From positions 6,398,501 to 6,462,500 of the forward strand of contig NC_059556.1 in NCBI RefSeq assembly GCF_905220415.1: DNA of 64,000 bases, given 5' to 3'. Position 1 is the stretch's first letter, and every line of letters begins with the position of its first letter. The notes beneath the pieces were generated by a model. It made no database searches and was not told the origin of the DNA. It saw nothing but the letters and a program-made list of their open reading frames with translations. The DNA comes from Colias croceus (lineage: Eukaryota; Arthropoda; Insecta; Lepidoptera; Pieridae). Below, piece by piece: positions 46,963-56,300 of this stretch. Position numbers and translations under genes: made by a program.

Positions 46963-47024
46963 TTTAAGTGGAGGATTATGAATTTGAATATAAGGAAGCT
47001 GACGTTGCGTGTGTAGATTTAATT

Positions 47025-48236
47025 CTATTTTGGTTTTTCTAATTTTGGTGGATTCTGAAAATCCTGATCGTGTTCTGAACGTACGTCACACGTTTCATCA
47101 GAATTTTCAGGTGCGTCTGTCTGTTCGCAATGTACATAAGGTTCATATTCCGTACAGTAATATTCATTATTATAATAGTTATCCTCATAAGGATATAAAT
47201 CGGTACAGTAATATTCTTCGTTATCTATATATTCATTATGATTCATCTCCCTAGTCTTAAAGTAATTACTCGGGGGTGGATTACCAAATTTTGACCAATC
47301 ATGAGCGCGTGCAAAAGGTGTTGGTGGTAAAGTCTTTGTAACGTAATGGCTAATGCCACTCATAGGATGCGGTTTCGGTTGCGCGGGATGTTTAGGCTGT
47401 AATCTGAACGTATTGCTCTGCGGGTTATAGTTAGGGGGTGCAGCGCGGAAAATTTGCATAGTACGAGTAGGACGTGCTGGTCCCTGTGGTTGATTAAAAT
47501 TTCGATTAAAATTTGGTGGCTTAAATTGCGGTCTGAACGAATGTAAAGGCTGTAGTTTAGAAGAGATAGGTTCACTAAAATCATTATGTCTATAAAACGG
47601 TTCATTCGAGTACGGCATTCTAAAGGGTACGTGGGGTTTCCTATCAAAAGTTTCATTACGTTGTTGAAGGTATAAAGTGCTTTGTTCTTCATTCACGTAT
47701 TCTAATGCTTTTTCAATGGTTGCGGGGCGCATGCAACGTATACGTGAGCCTAACGGATCTCGTAGGCCACGTAGGAAAGCCTGTAGTGTTAATTTTTGAT
47801 ACAGGTCCCTTTTTGCCTCACGAGTAGTAACGACTGTTTCATGTAATGCTATATACGTCATTATAGTACTAAAAAGATGTTGACATTTTTCGTAAAACTC
47901 TTGAGGAGAGCTACGACCTTGCGTTAATAAGGCTAAATCGTTATAAAGGGCGGTCTCATCTCTATGGTCAGAAAAGTTATTAACTAATACGCTTTTGATA
48001 CCGTGCCAAGTAGTAGGTATACCGTTTGCATTAATAACTCGGGCTGCAGGCCCAGTGATTTTATTTAAAATACCATTACATAACGCGGCAGTTTTTAAAG
48101 TATTTCCGGGATCTTTTTCTATAAATTCCTCAGCCAATTGGTCACTTAAATGTATAAATCTTGTTAAAACGTTAACATTACCATCGAATTCTGGCAAAAG
48201 CCTAAGTGCATTAAAAATTTTATCCAAATCTGACAT
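47025..48236 (-). CDS. Errantivirus gag
   Basis: A 403-residue structural protein expected to form the particle. The N-terminal ~215 residues look like a helical capsid region (LPEFDGN, FIHLSDQLAEEF, QGRSSPQEFYEKCQHL, AFLRGLRDPLGSRI), as in errantivirus Gag. It has no CCHC knuckle. Instead, residues ~215-310 are rich in Pro, Asn, Gln, Phe and Arg, and the tail (~330-403) is strikingly Tyr- and acid-rich. It is the first ORF after the 5' LTR. The ATG at 48236 is the first of the frame. The stop at 47025 lies 63 nt before the annotated pol start, in another frame. Confidence 0.9.
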   Translation of the reverse strand: MSDLDKIFNALRLLPEFDGNVNVLTRFIHLSDQLAEEFIEKDPGNTLKTAALCNGILNKITGPAARVINANGIPTTWHGIKSVLVNNFSDHRDETALYNDLALLTQGRSSPQEFYEKCQHLFSTIMTYIALHETVVTTREAKRDLYQKLTLQAFLRGLRDPLGSRIRCMRPATIEKALEYVNEEQSTLYLQQRNETFDRKPHVPFRMPYSNEPFYRHNDFSEPISSKLQPLHSFRPQFKPPNFNRNFNQPQGPARPTRTMQIFRAAPPNYNPQSNTFRLQPKHPAQPKPHPMSGISHYVTKTLPPTPFARAHDWSKFGNPPPSNYFKTREMNHNEYIDNEEYYCTDLYPYEDNYYNNEYYCTEYEPYVHCEQTDAPENSDETCDVRSEHDQDFQNPPKLEKPK

Positions 48237-48776
48237 TTTAGATATCTGTATTTCCTATACTTATAATATAAAATATATTAAATTTAATTAAATTTATTAA
48301 CTTCGTTAAACTAATATAAAAAAAATAATAATCTTTACCTAATTAATATATCTGAATTATGAAATGAATTAATTCGCAAAATTTGAAAATTAATTAATTC
48401 GTAATTAATTAATATTTAAACTTATTAATCTTTTATCAACCTAATATCTATATTTGAATTTTACAATTTGATTTTGTAAAATTCGAAAATTAATTCGCGA
48501 TGAATTAATATTTTAAACCTAATCGCTACAGTTCCTCGGTTCCCGTTAATGGGTAATCTAGGAAAACTTACAAATCTAGGAATGGCAAGTCACTAAGAGA
48601 ATTAGTGTACTTACAGGATTTTCATTTCGGCCTTTCTTGCAGTATCAATGTTCGGATACCCTTCGCGTTGCGGCGGCCAATAGATGTAGGTTCTTGGTCC
48701 CGTCGTCGTCCCTCCGATGGAATGGCAATTCTCGATGCTTGTAGTTTCGCGTTCCGAGAGACGGCTCTCGAGGATC
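48237..48776 (-). other. Errantivirus untranslated leader
   Basis: About 540 nt between primer site and gag start, very AT-rich near gag. It would contain packaging and possibly splice signals, none of which I can name. Short frames on both strands look accidental. Confidence 0.6.
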
Positions 48777-48794
48777 ATCCTACCGACTGCGCCA
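48777..48794 (-). promoter_or_regulatory. Primer-binding site for tRNA-Ser
   Basis: TGGCGCAGTCGGTAGGAT on the minus strand is complementary to the 3' end of insect tRNA-Ser including CCA. It overlaps the 5' LTR by one T. It is the same primer as used by 297, 17.6 and ZAM. Confidence 0.88.
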
Positions 48795-49087
48795 ATTATA
48801 TCGACCGGCCCGCGAAGGCGCAAAAAAAAACCGAAATTTACTTTAAATTATTTATTGTAAAAAAAATTACATAATAAATTACTCCTAACTTAACCTACGT
48901 CCCTCCCGTTCGATGTTAGAACCAAGAGTGCTCGTCCTCCTCGGCGGGGTAGCTGCAGCGTCGCGGTGGCGATGATTGCCGCAACACTCTCTGGAAGCGC
49001 AGGTGTGCGCGATGTCGCAATTCCTAACAGGTGCAGCTTCTTGGGTGGCCCCATGCATCCTCTAATCTTATATGTAGGTACATAACA
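48794..49087 (-). repeat. 5' LTR (294 bp)
   Basis: Partner of 41413-41706 with identical sequence by eye. It serves as promoter for the minus-strand element; I did not find a convincing TATA box. Confidence 0.96.
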
Positions 49088-49091
49088 AGCA
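49088..49091. repeat. AGCA duplication, right of errantivirus
   Basis: Second copy of the target site. The right arm of the palindrome resumes here with CGTATTCTCGCGCGG. Confidence 0.92.
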
Positions 49092-49462
49092 CGTATTCTC
49101 GCGCGGTTGCAGTTTACAAACAATACCCCGAATTAATTAATAAAACTTAAAACTCTTAAATATTGCAATTTAAAAAGTTTTACCTTTTTAAATGATTTTC
49201 TAGTATAATTTCACTAACGTCCTTAACTTTTTATGAGTTTTGACTGGGCACGTCGGTTAAAACCTATATTGACTAGATGTCTCGACTTAAAATCAGTTAA
49301 TAAGGATATTGACCGATGCCCTTAGTCAATAACGTTATTAACTGGTTTAATCAGATAAAATCAGTTAATAAGGATATTAACCGACGCCCTTAGTCAATAT
49401 CCTTATTAACTGATTTTACCGGTCAATAACGTTATTGACTGGTTCAGGGTTTTGACTGTAAC

Positions 49463-49468
49463 ATAGAT
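49463..49468. repeat. ATAGAT duplication, right of foldback element
   Basis: Partner of 39434-39439. Confidence 0.7.
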
Positions 49469-49580
49469 ACGTTATTATAATACTCACAAATCACAATATA
49501 GTATATAAATAAACAAATAGTTGCCATGGCAATTGGCATTTTGGCACGTTGGTGGCGTATCTAGGTACCTCTTGTCTATA

Positions 49581-49699
49581 TCTATACATATAATAAATCT
49601 GTAGAAGGGTCAATTCTGTACATTGAAAATATTGAAAAAATAAATAGCAGGGGGTGTTACTGGATCGATACCAAACCCAAATATGTGATTAAAAAAATT

Positions 49700-49732
<33 letters not shown>

Positions 49733-50068
49733 ATGTGAAGGCATCACGTGAAAACTAGCGGTTCGATTTCGATGAAACTTGGTATAATTATACCTTATTA
49801 CCCTGGGCGTAAAATAGGATACTTTTTATCCTGGAAAAATACGTAGAAAAAAAATAATCTTCATTTTTCAGTTTTATCCATAGACGTTGTTACTTGTTCC
49901 GTAGAACCGCGAACACACGTTGCGTATTATTATAGGCCTAGCCGTATTTGGGAATTGGGTCCAATAGATATTTATAAGATGTTATTGTCAGAGGTATTCA
50001 AAATGGATAAATAAACCATCCACGCGAAGACCGACATCCGCGCGGACGGAGTCGCGGGCGGAAGCTAG
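49581..50068 (+). mobile_element. Non-autonomous Helitron (MINE-1/Lep1-like), copy 2
   Basis: It has the same TC start, (TCTG)n tract and CTAG end as 10658-11137, and again sits between A and T. The tract is shorter, and a few small insertions (for example near 49885 and 49950) distinguish it. It lies in the right part of the Harbinger and is therefore younger than that element. Confidence 0.85.
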
Positions 50069-50199
50069 TATATATTATTTCTATATCACTTCTATATAAT
50101 ATCATTGTCCATGGACGCGAAAATCTGTCCTCACCGACAGAATGCGAGCGGACGCTATGCGATGCGAAACTCACGCGAAACTTCACTAGCGAAACTTAT

Positions 50200-50589
50200 G
50201 CGTCTGTGTAATGGCCATTTCGCAGTTCCTTGCGAAACAATACTGACAAGGACGCAACTATTTCATCTATCTATGTGCTAGAGTGAGACATATCATATGC
50301 GAAAACCTTCCATACTACTGACAGATTTTTCGTTTTTTCGCTGCCGCTCGCGAATGCGTCGGTGTACCAAAAAGGCGTAGTACACAGCAATGTTTTCGCA
50401 ACTGTTTCGCAATGCGTCTGTGTAATGGCCATTTCGCAGTTCCTTGCGAAACTATACTGACAAGGACGCAACTATTTCATCTATCTATGTGCTAGAGTGA
50501 GACATATCATATGCGAAATCCTGCCATAGTACTGACAGATTTTTCGATGTTTCGCTGCCGCACGCGAACGCGTCGGTGTACTAAAGGCG
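50200..50589 (+). repeat. 214-bp duplication at the Harbinger right end
   Basis: Two copies of a block beginning GCGTCTGTGTAATGGCC start at 50200 and 50414. Each leads into a terminal-repeat-like sequence. The first (50337-50377) is a degenerate version of the Harbinger end, and the second (50551-50589) is the true end. Confidence 0.88.
50551..50589. repeat. Harbinger right terminal inverted repeat
   Basis: Ends CGTCGGTGTACTAAAGGCG and is followed by the TTA duplication at 50590-50592. Confidence 0.95.
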
Positions 50590-50592
50590 TTA

Positions 50593-52964
50593 AGCTTAAA
50601 GATTAATAAATATTTTCTTTGACAATTTAGATTTCTTCTAGTAGTTTTGATAACGTTTGCATCGTTATAACACTACATAACAATTTGAATTTTGACACCT
50701 TATTTTTTAGTCTTTACTATTTCACAATTTCGCTATACAAGTCGTGTAAACGCAAATAAATCTTCAGTATACTCCAATACTACATGCAATCGACGTGTCT
50801 AACGTTGTGGGTCCATAAAATTTGATTCACATCCAAATAAGATGTATGCCATATGCCTCTATATGGGTAACATCGCGATATCACGAACATGTGGTCGGTC
50901 ACGATTCTAAAGAGTATTGGTTACACTACGTAATAATAAATGTACTGTGGTGTGTGATGAGAGGTTGTATGCTAATTGCGATCACGTTTAACTTTTACTT
51001 TAAACTTTTGCAGCTGTGAACTGTGAAGGTATGGATCGATTTCGTTAAATATGATGGTATGGTGGGTAGGGATTGGAAATGTACAGTGGTCGACGCTTTT
51101 AGACAAGGGTGTTTAGTTAAGAACATGTGAGATTAGACATATTTGTAGTTAAAATTTGTAAATGTAATGTCACATAGCACACATCGTAGTAAAGCAAAGA
51201 AATACAACGTTTGTAAAGAAGTTAAGGACTTCAATCTTTAATCGGATTGAAATTACTTTATAGATGTTATTATTTTCGAATATGTTATTAACAATGTTTA
51301 ATATTGTCCTATAAGCATGACTACTTAAAAGCACAACAATTACATTCCAATAAAACGTTATCTACCAATACTTTTGACCGATATCATAATAAATATTTAT
51401 ACCCGCCGTTCTTGACATTGAAAGCGTCTCGTATGTACACATGTAGGTTGGTAATAGGTACGTGTATCCGTTTTTATCGACAAATAGATTTATTGCGGCG
51501 TACAACCGCAGATTAACAGTAAACTGATAAGTTCCGATACCATAATCCCGATGTTTATTTAGAACGTTATTACAAGATCATACAGCTATCGACTGTATCG
51601 GCACATCTGACCATTTGCAGCATACAACGGTTAGAGTGTCTATGTGTGTGTTCGTTTGGTTTGTATTCATCGTATATTCCATGTTTGCACAGTGCACTAG
51701 GTAGTCATATTTCACTCATAGCGGTATTTTTAAATGTATTGAAGAGAAATGTAAAGAATCTGTTGTGTAATGTGTTGAGTATTAATTGAATCAGACTTTA
51801 TTAAAGTTTGAAAAACAAAGAAACAAAAGATATTGCATTGCATATTTCTAGTTGTCCCTTTTTGATGTTCATGTCATCTAAAATTATTGCTTTTCATAGT
51901 TTTTCCACGTTATTTAGTTACAATCTGTAATTCGTGTGTAATTTTCATATGTAATATGCAGTAGGTAGCAATCCTATGCGTTGCATTACACATTTTATCG
52001 ATTTAAATATACAAGCTACTTAAATATCGCTGACTTCATCGTCTCAAATGTTTGATAAAATGATTTATGACATCATCAACGTGCATTCAATACCCTTGAT
52101 CAAGTAGTGTTTATCAAAACATTGGATCGTACTTCATTCGCGAATATGCCGGCTCTAAAAACAAATAAACATAAGGTCAAACAAACACAATTGGCTATAC
52201 AAATGGTTTTTTTTGTATTCCATTATCTAAATCGTAGCGTGAAGGTGCTGTCAAGGTTAACATAGGTTTAAATGTGTTTTGAACAATGAGTAAATATATT
52301 TGGTATAAAAAGATCACTCTGTCGAAAACAAACGGATGTTACTAATTTTCCTTTTGCTTCTTGAATTAAGTGGCAATAATATCTAAAATATCACAAGAAC
52401 CGTTGTTCGTTTGTATCAATAGGTAAAATAAAATAAAGAAATATGGAAATATAACTGAGCAATACAAGAATGTATACAACGTAAGAATGTTGTTGCTCTT
52501 TCGCATTGAAACCAGTTACAATTGAGATTGGCGAGCTATGTGTCCTGTACGTCATGTGTGAAGTGCAGTATAAAGGTTTATGATCTTTTCCACGCCTAGC
52601 CCACTCGTACACACGTATCTATAGATAGGACCATTGTATCTTAACAAAGTTTCCCCTACGAGATGTCAAGATGCTCGTTAACATTTAAAGACGTATCTCT
52701 ATTTAACTACCGTTTAACAGGTACACAGAATGCGGTCGTAAATCCGCAGCTATCCCCTCATCTCATACTATGTAATTCAACTATCTTCGCCCACTTGGCT
52801 GCTCGTAAACAAAATGTCACTGTGTCAACGCGGTTTTTATAGTGACGAATGGCTGACAACGTTTCTAGCCATTCAGGAAATGGGGCTAGCATACCGGCGA
52901 AATGGAATACGTTCTAACTCACTTGGCCCGTAGAATTTCTGTATGCATTGGCTTTACTTTGATA
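50593..52964. other. Unassigned DNA
   Basis: No gene or repeat recognised. Confidence 0.4.
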
Positions 52965-53358
52965 CTAGCTTTCGACCCGCGTCTTTGCCTGCGTTGTTTT
53001 TTTTTATGTCAGAGCAAGCAAAGGAGCAGGTGGGCCACCTGATGTTAAGTGGTCACCACCGCCCATAAACACTTGTAACACTAAGAGTGTTACAGGTGCT
53101 TTGCCGGCTTTTATGGACAAATAAGCTCTTTTCTTGAAGGCCCCAATGTAGTACGTAGTTGTTCGGGAACACCGCAGGTGGCAAATCGTCATTGGAAAAC
53201 CCGCATTATTCTCATTCCCTTGGGATTTCCGAGATAAAACTTATCCTATGTCATTTCTCAGGTTCATGCTATCTCTGTACATCTTAATCAGTAAAGTGAT
53301 TGAAGAAGAGACAGACAGACGGACAGAGTAACTTTCGCATTTATAACATTAGTAGGGA
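52965..53358 (-). mobile_element. Non-autonomous Helitron with a nested insertion
   Basis: On the minus strand it starts TCCCTACTAATGTTATAAAT, contains a GTCT-type tract (GACAGACAGACGGACAG on the plus strand) and ends GGGTCGAAAGCTAG, placed between A and T. A retroelement fragment (about 52997-53190) interrupts it. Its internal block CCCTTGGGATTTCCGAG resembles the Helitron-like part of the foldback palindrome (CCCGTGGGATTTCCGGG), so both derive from one family. Confidence 0.8.
52997..53190 (-). mobile_element. 5'-truncated retroelement inside the Helitron
   Basis: It begins with a T-run (52997-53005), the poly-A end of a minus-strand copy. It contains GGGCCACCTGATGTTAAGTG and CACCACCGCCCATAAACA, words I know from the 3' ends of abundant lepidopteran LINE or SINE copies. 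The right edge is approximate. It has no meaningful ORF. Confidence 0.6.
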
Positions 53359-56300
53359 TATTCCACCATTGACACACAATGCATCACGTTTTGCTGAAAA
53401 CGCGATCGGAGTTCAGTTATTCTCGGCTCTGATTTGGCTAATTCAAGCAGCGCGGCCGATGACTCCGCAGGCATGCGAAAACGACGGACCTTGAAGTACA
53501 TTTATAATAGCAGATCTAATTCCCATGGAATAATTAATTTTTTTGCAGCATATTGCGGCCTTCGTAATGGGACCAGTTGTTTGTGCTCTTCTTTTTAATT
53601 TAGGCAATTAAATTGCTTTGTTGAATACATCTTGCCATCCTTGACTTTATGCTGAATTAATCTTATTTTAAAATAATTGTCGAAGGAATTGGAAGTAGGA
53701 ATATTTCTTGTAGCTAACATTTTAACTCTACAAAGCTATGTAGTTGCGAACTTGTGTCGATCAAATATGGTACTGCTATTTTAACCATTTTCCGTATTCA
53801 TTGATTTATAGGCACTAAGAAACATATGTAATAACACTGAGTTTATGACTAAGCTCTTATTAAGTAATGCTACTTTAGTGTGAGGGCGCAGACATTGTAG
53901 TTTATGTTTAAATTAACCTCTGCTTTCGCAACAGTCTTGTGTCTCATCATATTGTTAATATTATGACTAGAGCTTATTCCTAGACCTTGGAGACAATTGG
54001 CGTAAATAATCTTAATTAAAACTTGTATATAAGCTACTCGCAACACTATTGATGATATAAAACAATTGAATGTAAGCTTATACCACATAGGTTATGATTT
54101 AGTAAACGAAAACGCAAATTTCTAAAGGGAAATAACGATCGATTTTATTTATATTGTGGAAATAGTGAATAAACGACAATCTAATATGGTGTTATAACGC
54201 TATCAGATCTCCATTTCTTATGTAATTTAAATAAACTTACGATTACACGGTTGACGGTAGTTATTACACATAACATTACCCGTTCATAACCTCATATGAC
54301 AAGCGATGATATAATCATCAATATAGTACCGCCTCATAATTATAAGGTAATTACCTTAACGCACGTTTTTCCTTAATTGTATCACGGCGAATGTATGTAC
54401 GCTGTCAATTATCTTCTAGTCTTGCAAAATTTACGATTAACACGCTTGCAGGAATTTCGGTATTAACCTGGTTTATGTAACTCGAGTGTGAGATGAGCAA
54501 TGGGCTTTAATACGTGCATTGCGCTAATAGGTTTGACTAATGATAGTTCACGATGGTTAATACGTGAATAAGTTACGAAAACTATGATCATATGAATTCT
54601 AACAAAACTAGCTTCATATCTAGGAATTTAGTAAAATCAACTGATGTCGATTTAAATATTTCAAATTTCAATCCAATTGGGAATACTATAGAAATTTCAA
54701 AAACTGCTAGTTTTAATTTAATACATGACTGATTAAAGGGTGTAATAGCTCATGGACGCCATTAACATAAAAGTTAATCCATATTCGCGCTTTTCCTGGT
54801 ACAGATAAAATAATGTATGACAATGATTCCTGGTACACTATCTCACAACTGAATCATTTAATGATGAATAACAAGCATATTTTGAATAGCGATTATGCTA
54901 TTAATGAAACTGAAAAGGCCCTATCAATAAAGATTTATGAACACTTGAGATAGAGAAGAGAATTAATGTATATTATTTGAATAACATTCAGTTGATTCAA
55001 AACGTAAATCATCTTGAGATCAATGAAATTGTGACTACTGAACATGTCTAAATCGCTTGTTTAACCTTGAAGCATTTCGCATCATAGAGGTACACAAGGA
55101 AGAGCAAAACAGAGTTCGACCGCATTCGGCGAACCAAGAATTTACAAATTGTACAACAAAAAATACAATAGAGGCAAAGTAAACTGATCTTTAAAATGAG
55201 ACAGATACGGTATATTATAGTGTAGTCGATGATGAATGAACTAATAAGAAAAGGAGTATTCAAACGTAAGGAAGGCGGAAACCTGCACGTACATCATGAA
55301 TAGCTTTGGATCATGAAGAAGACTTTAATCATGCATCGTATTGTTAGTAAATGATAAATGAGATCATTGCTGTTTTTGTTTTGTTTTGTACAGCTATCGC
55401 TCAAACAAAAGTGTTGTGGTTCAAAATCAGATCGTATTTCAATAATAAACACGTGATGATAAAAAATATCTAACTCTAAAATAGATTTGGTCATTAGTCG
55501 ATGTCAGTTTGTTTATGTATTTGAAGTGTATTGTTATGTATATGGGCACGAAAGACATTGTAATTTTTAGCAACTAATTCTCATAAATCATTCGAGTGCT
55601 ATTCGACATTGAGTATTTGTGCTAGAACTAACTTTATTATCACACTAGTGCCTAAAGACATGCATTCTCAAATATCACGAGTATTAAATACGATGTACAT
55701 ACCTTGACTTTACACCTTTTGAGGTGTTCTTATCAATGTTGCTTCATGTGTGGTCTTTAAAAATTAAATATTGTGGAGATAACTGTGATTACTAATGAAG
55801 TAACTGTTCTTGGTTATACTGAACTTGGTATTATCAAGCAAACTTTTTACTTCGGTGTACGTCGTGTCTATGTTCTAGATTATTGTTATAAATTCATGAT
55901 ACCTTCAAGCATGTATTTCGTTTTTCTTCAGTTACAAAGATATATGGAGTGTAAGAGCTAGATTTCATTGCATTTAAGTGCCACCATATTAAGTATAGCT
56001 ATTAATATTTTTCCAACACTACATGGATTCGTGTATATCGCAACGCACATTGAAACACGGTGCAATACCTCAAATGAAATTATACACTCTCGGCCCTATA
56101 ATTTTTCCTCTCAAAATACAACGGACAAAGACAAAGGCGTTACGAAATGTTGTTGTTATCAAAGGCTATTGTTTTTCAATCGTGTTCAGCTGGCACGGCG
56201 AATTATGAACTGGTGTAATGACAAGAGATAACAATGAGTCTGTGTGCGGTACGCGTGCCTCTATTATAGGATTTTGTTGTGAGTGACATGCCGTGTTTGA

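Larger units (their letters stand above)
41413..49087 (-). mobile_element. Errantivirus-type Ty3/gypsy LTR retrotransposon
   Basis: 7675 bp on the minus strand: 5' LTR (48794-49087), tRNA-Ser primer site, gag, pol, env, polypurine tract, 3' LTR (41413-41706). The two LTRs look identical and AGCA duplications flank them. The order PR-RT-RNase H-IN, a separate env, a 4-bp duplication and a tRNA-Ser primer place it with insect errantiviruses of the 297/17.6/ZAM kind. gag and pol are open; env is interrupted. Identical LTRs imply a recent insertion. It could still move within the cell but, as read, would not make an intact envelope. Confidence 0.95.
39440..49462. mobile_element. Foldback palindrome element, interrupted by the errantivirus
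   Basis: The left end GTTACAGTCAAAACCCTG is mirrored at the right end. The arms stay inverted-complementary inward for ~420 bp (39440-39858 against 49462-49088 plus 41412-41368). Next come Helitron-like ends with CTAG facing outward on both sides (39859-39862 and 41364-41367), then 120-bp minisatellite units in opposite orientation in the two halves, meeting near 40690. Without the 7.7-kb errantivirus the element is about 2.3 kb. It has no ORF of its own. Outer arms contain short palindromes such as GTCAATAACGTTATTGAC. The superfamily is unknown: long inverted arms with tandem repeats resemble Foldback and Galileo elements, but a 6-bp duplication is not their usual length. Confidence 0.88.
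38244..50589 (+). mobile_element. PIF/Harbinger DNA transposon, split by nested insertions
   Basis: Perfect 39-bp inverted ends lie at 38244-38282 and 50551-50589, flanked by TTA on both sides. A decayed Harbinger transposase (38424-39233) and a MADF remnant (39274-39414) lie near the left end, which confirms the family. The 12.3-kb span is inflated by the foldback element with its errantivirus (39440-49462) and by a Helitron (49581-50068). Without them the transposon would be about 1.8 kb. Both subterminal regions are rich in GCGAAA-type words, which may be transposase binding sites. The transposase is broken, so this copy cannot move by its own protein. Confidence 0.93.

Noticed and set aside
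47360..47692. 110-codon minus-strand frame overlapping gag
   Set aside because: It is an alternative frame of gag without motifs.
48605..48874. Small frames on both strands at the leader/LTR junction
   Set aside because: They span the primer site and LTR edge, which are non-coding functional DNA.
39440..49462. Polinton/Maverick, suggested by 6-bp duplication and long inverted ends
   Set aside because: The ends start GTTAC instead of AG, and no polymerase B, integrase, protease or capsid gene is present outside the errantivirus.
55968..56231. Two overlapping plus-strand frames of 87 and 61 codons
   Set aside because: No recognisable domain, no splice support, and base composition like the surrounding DNA.
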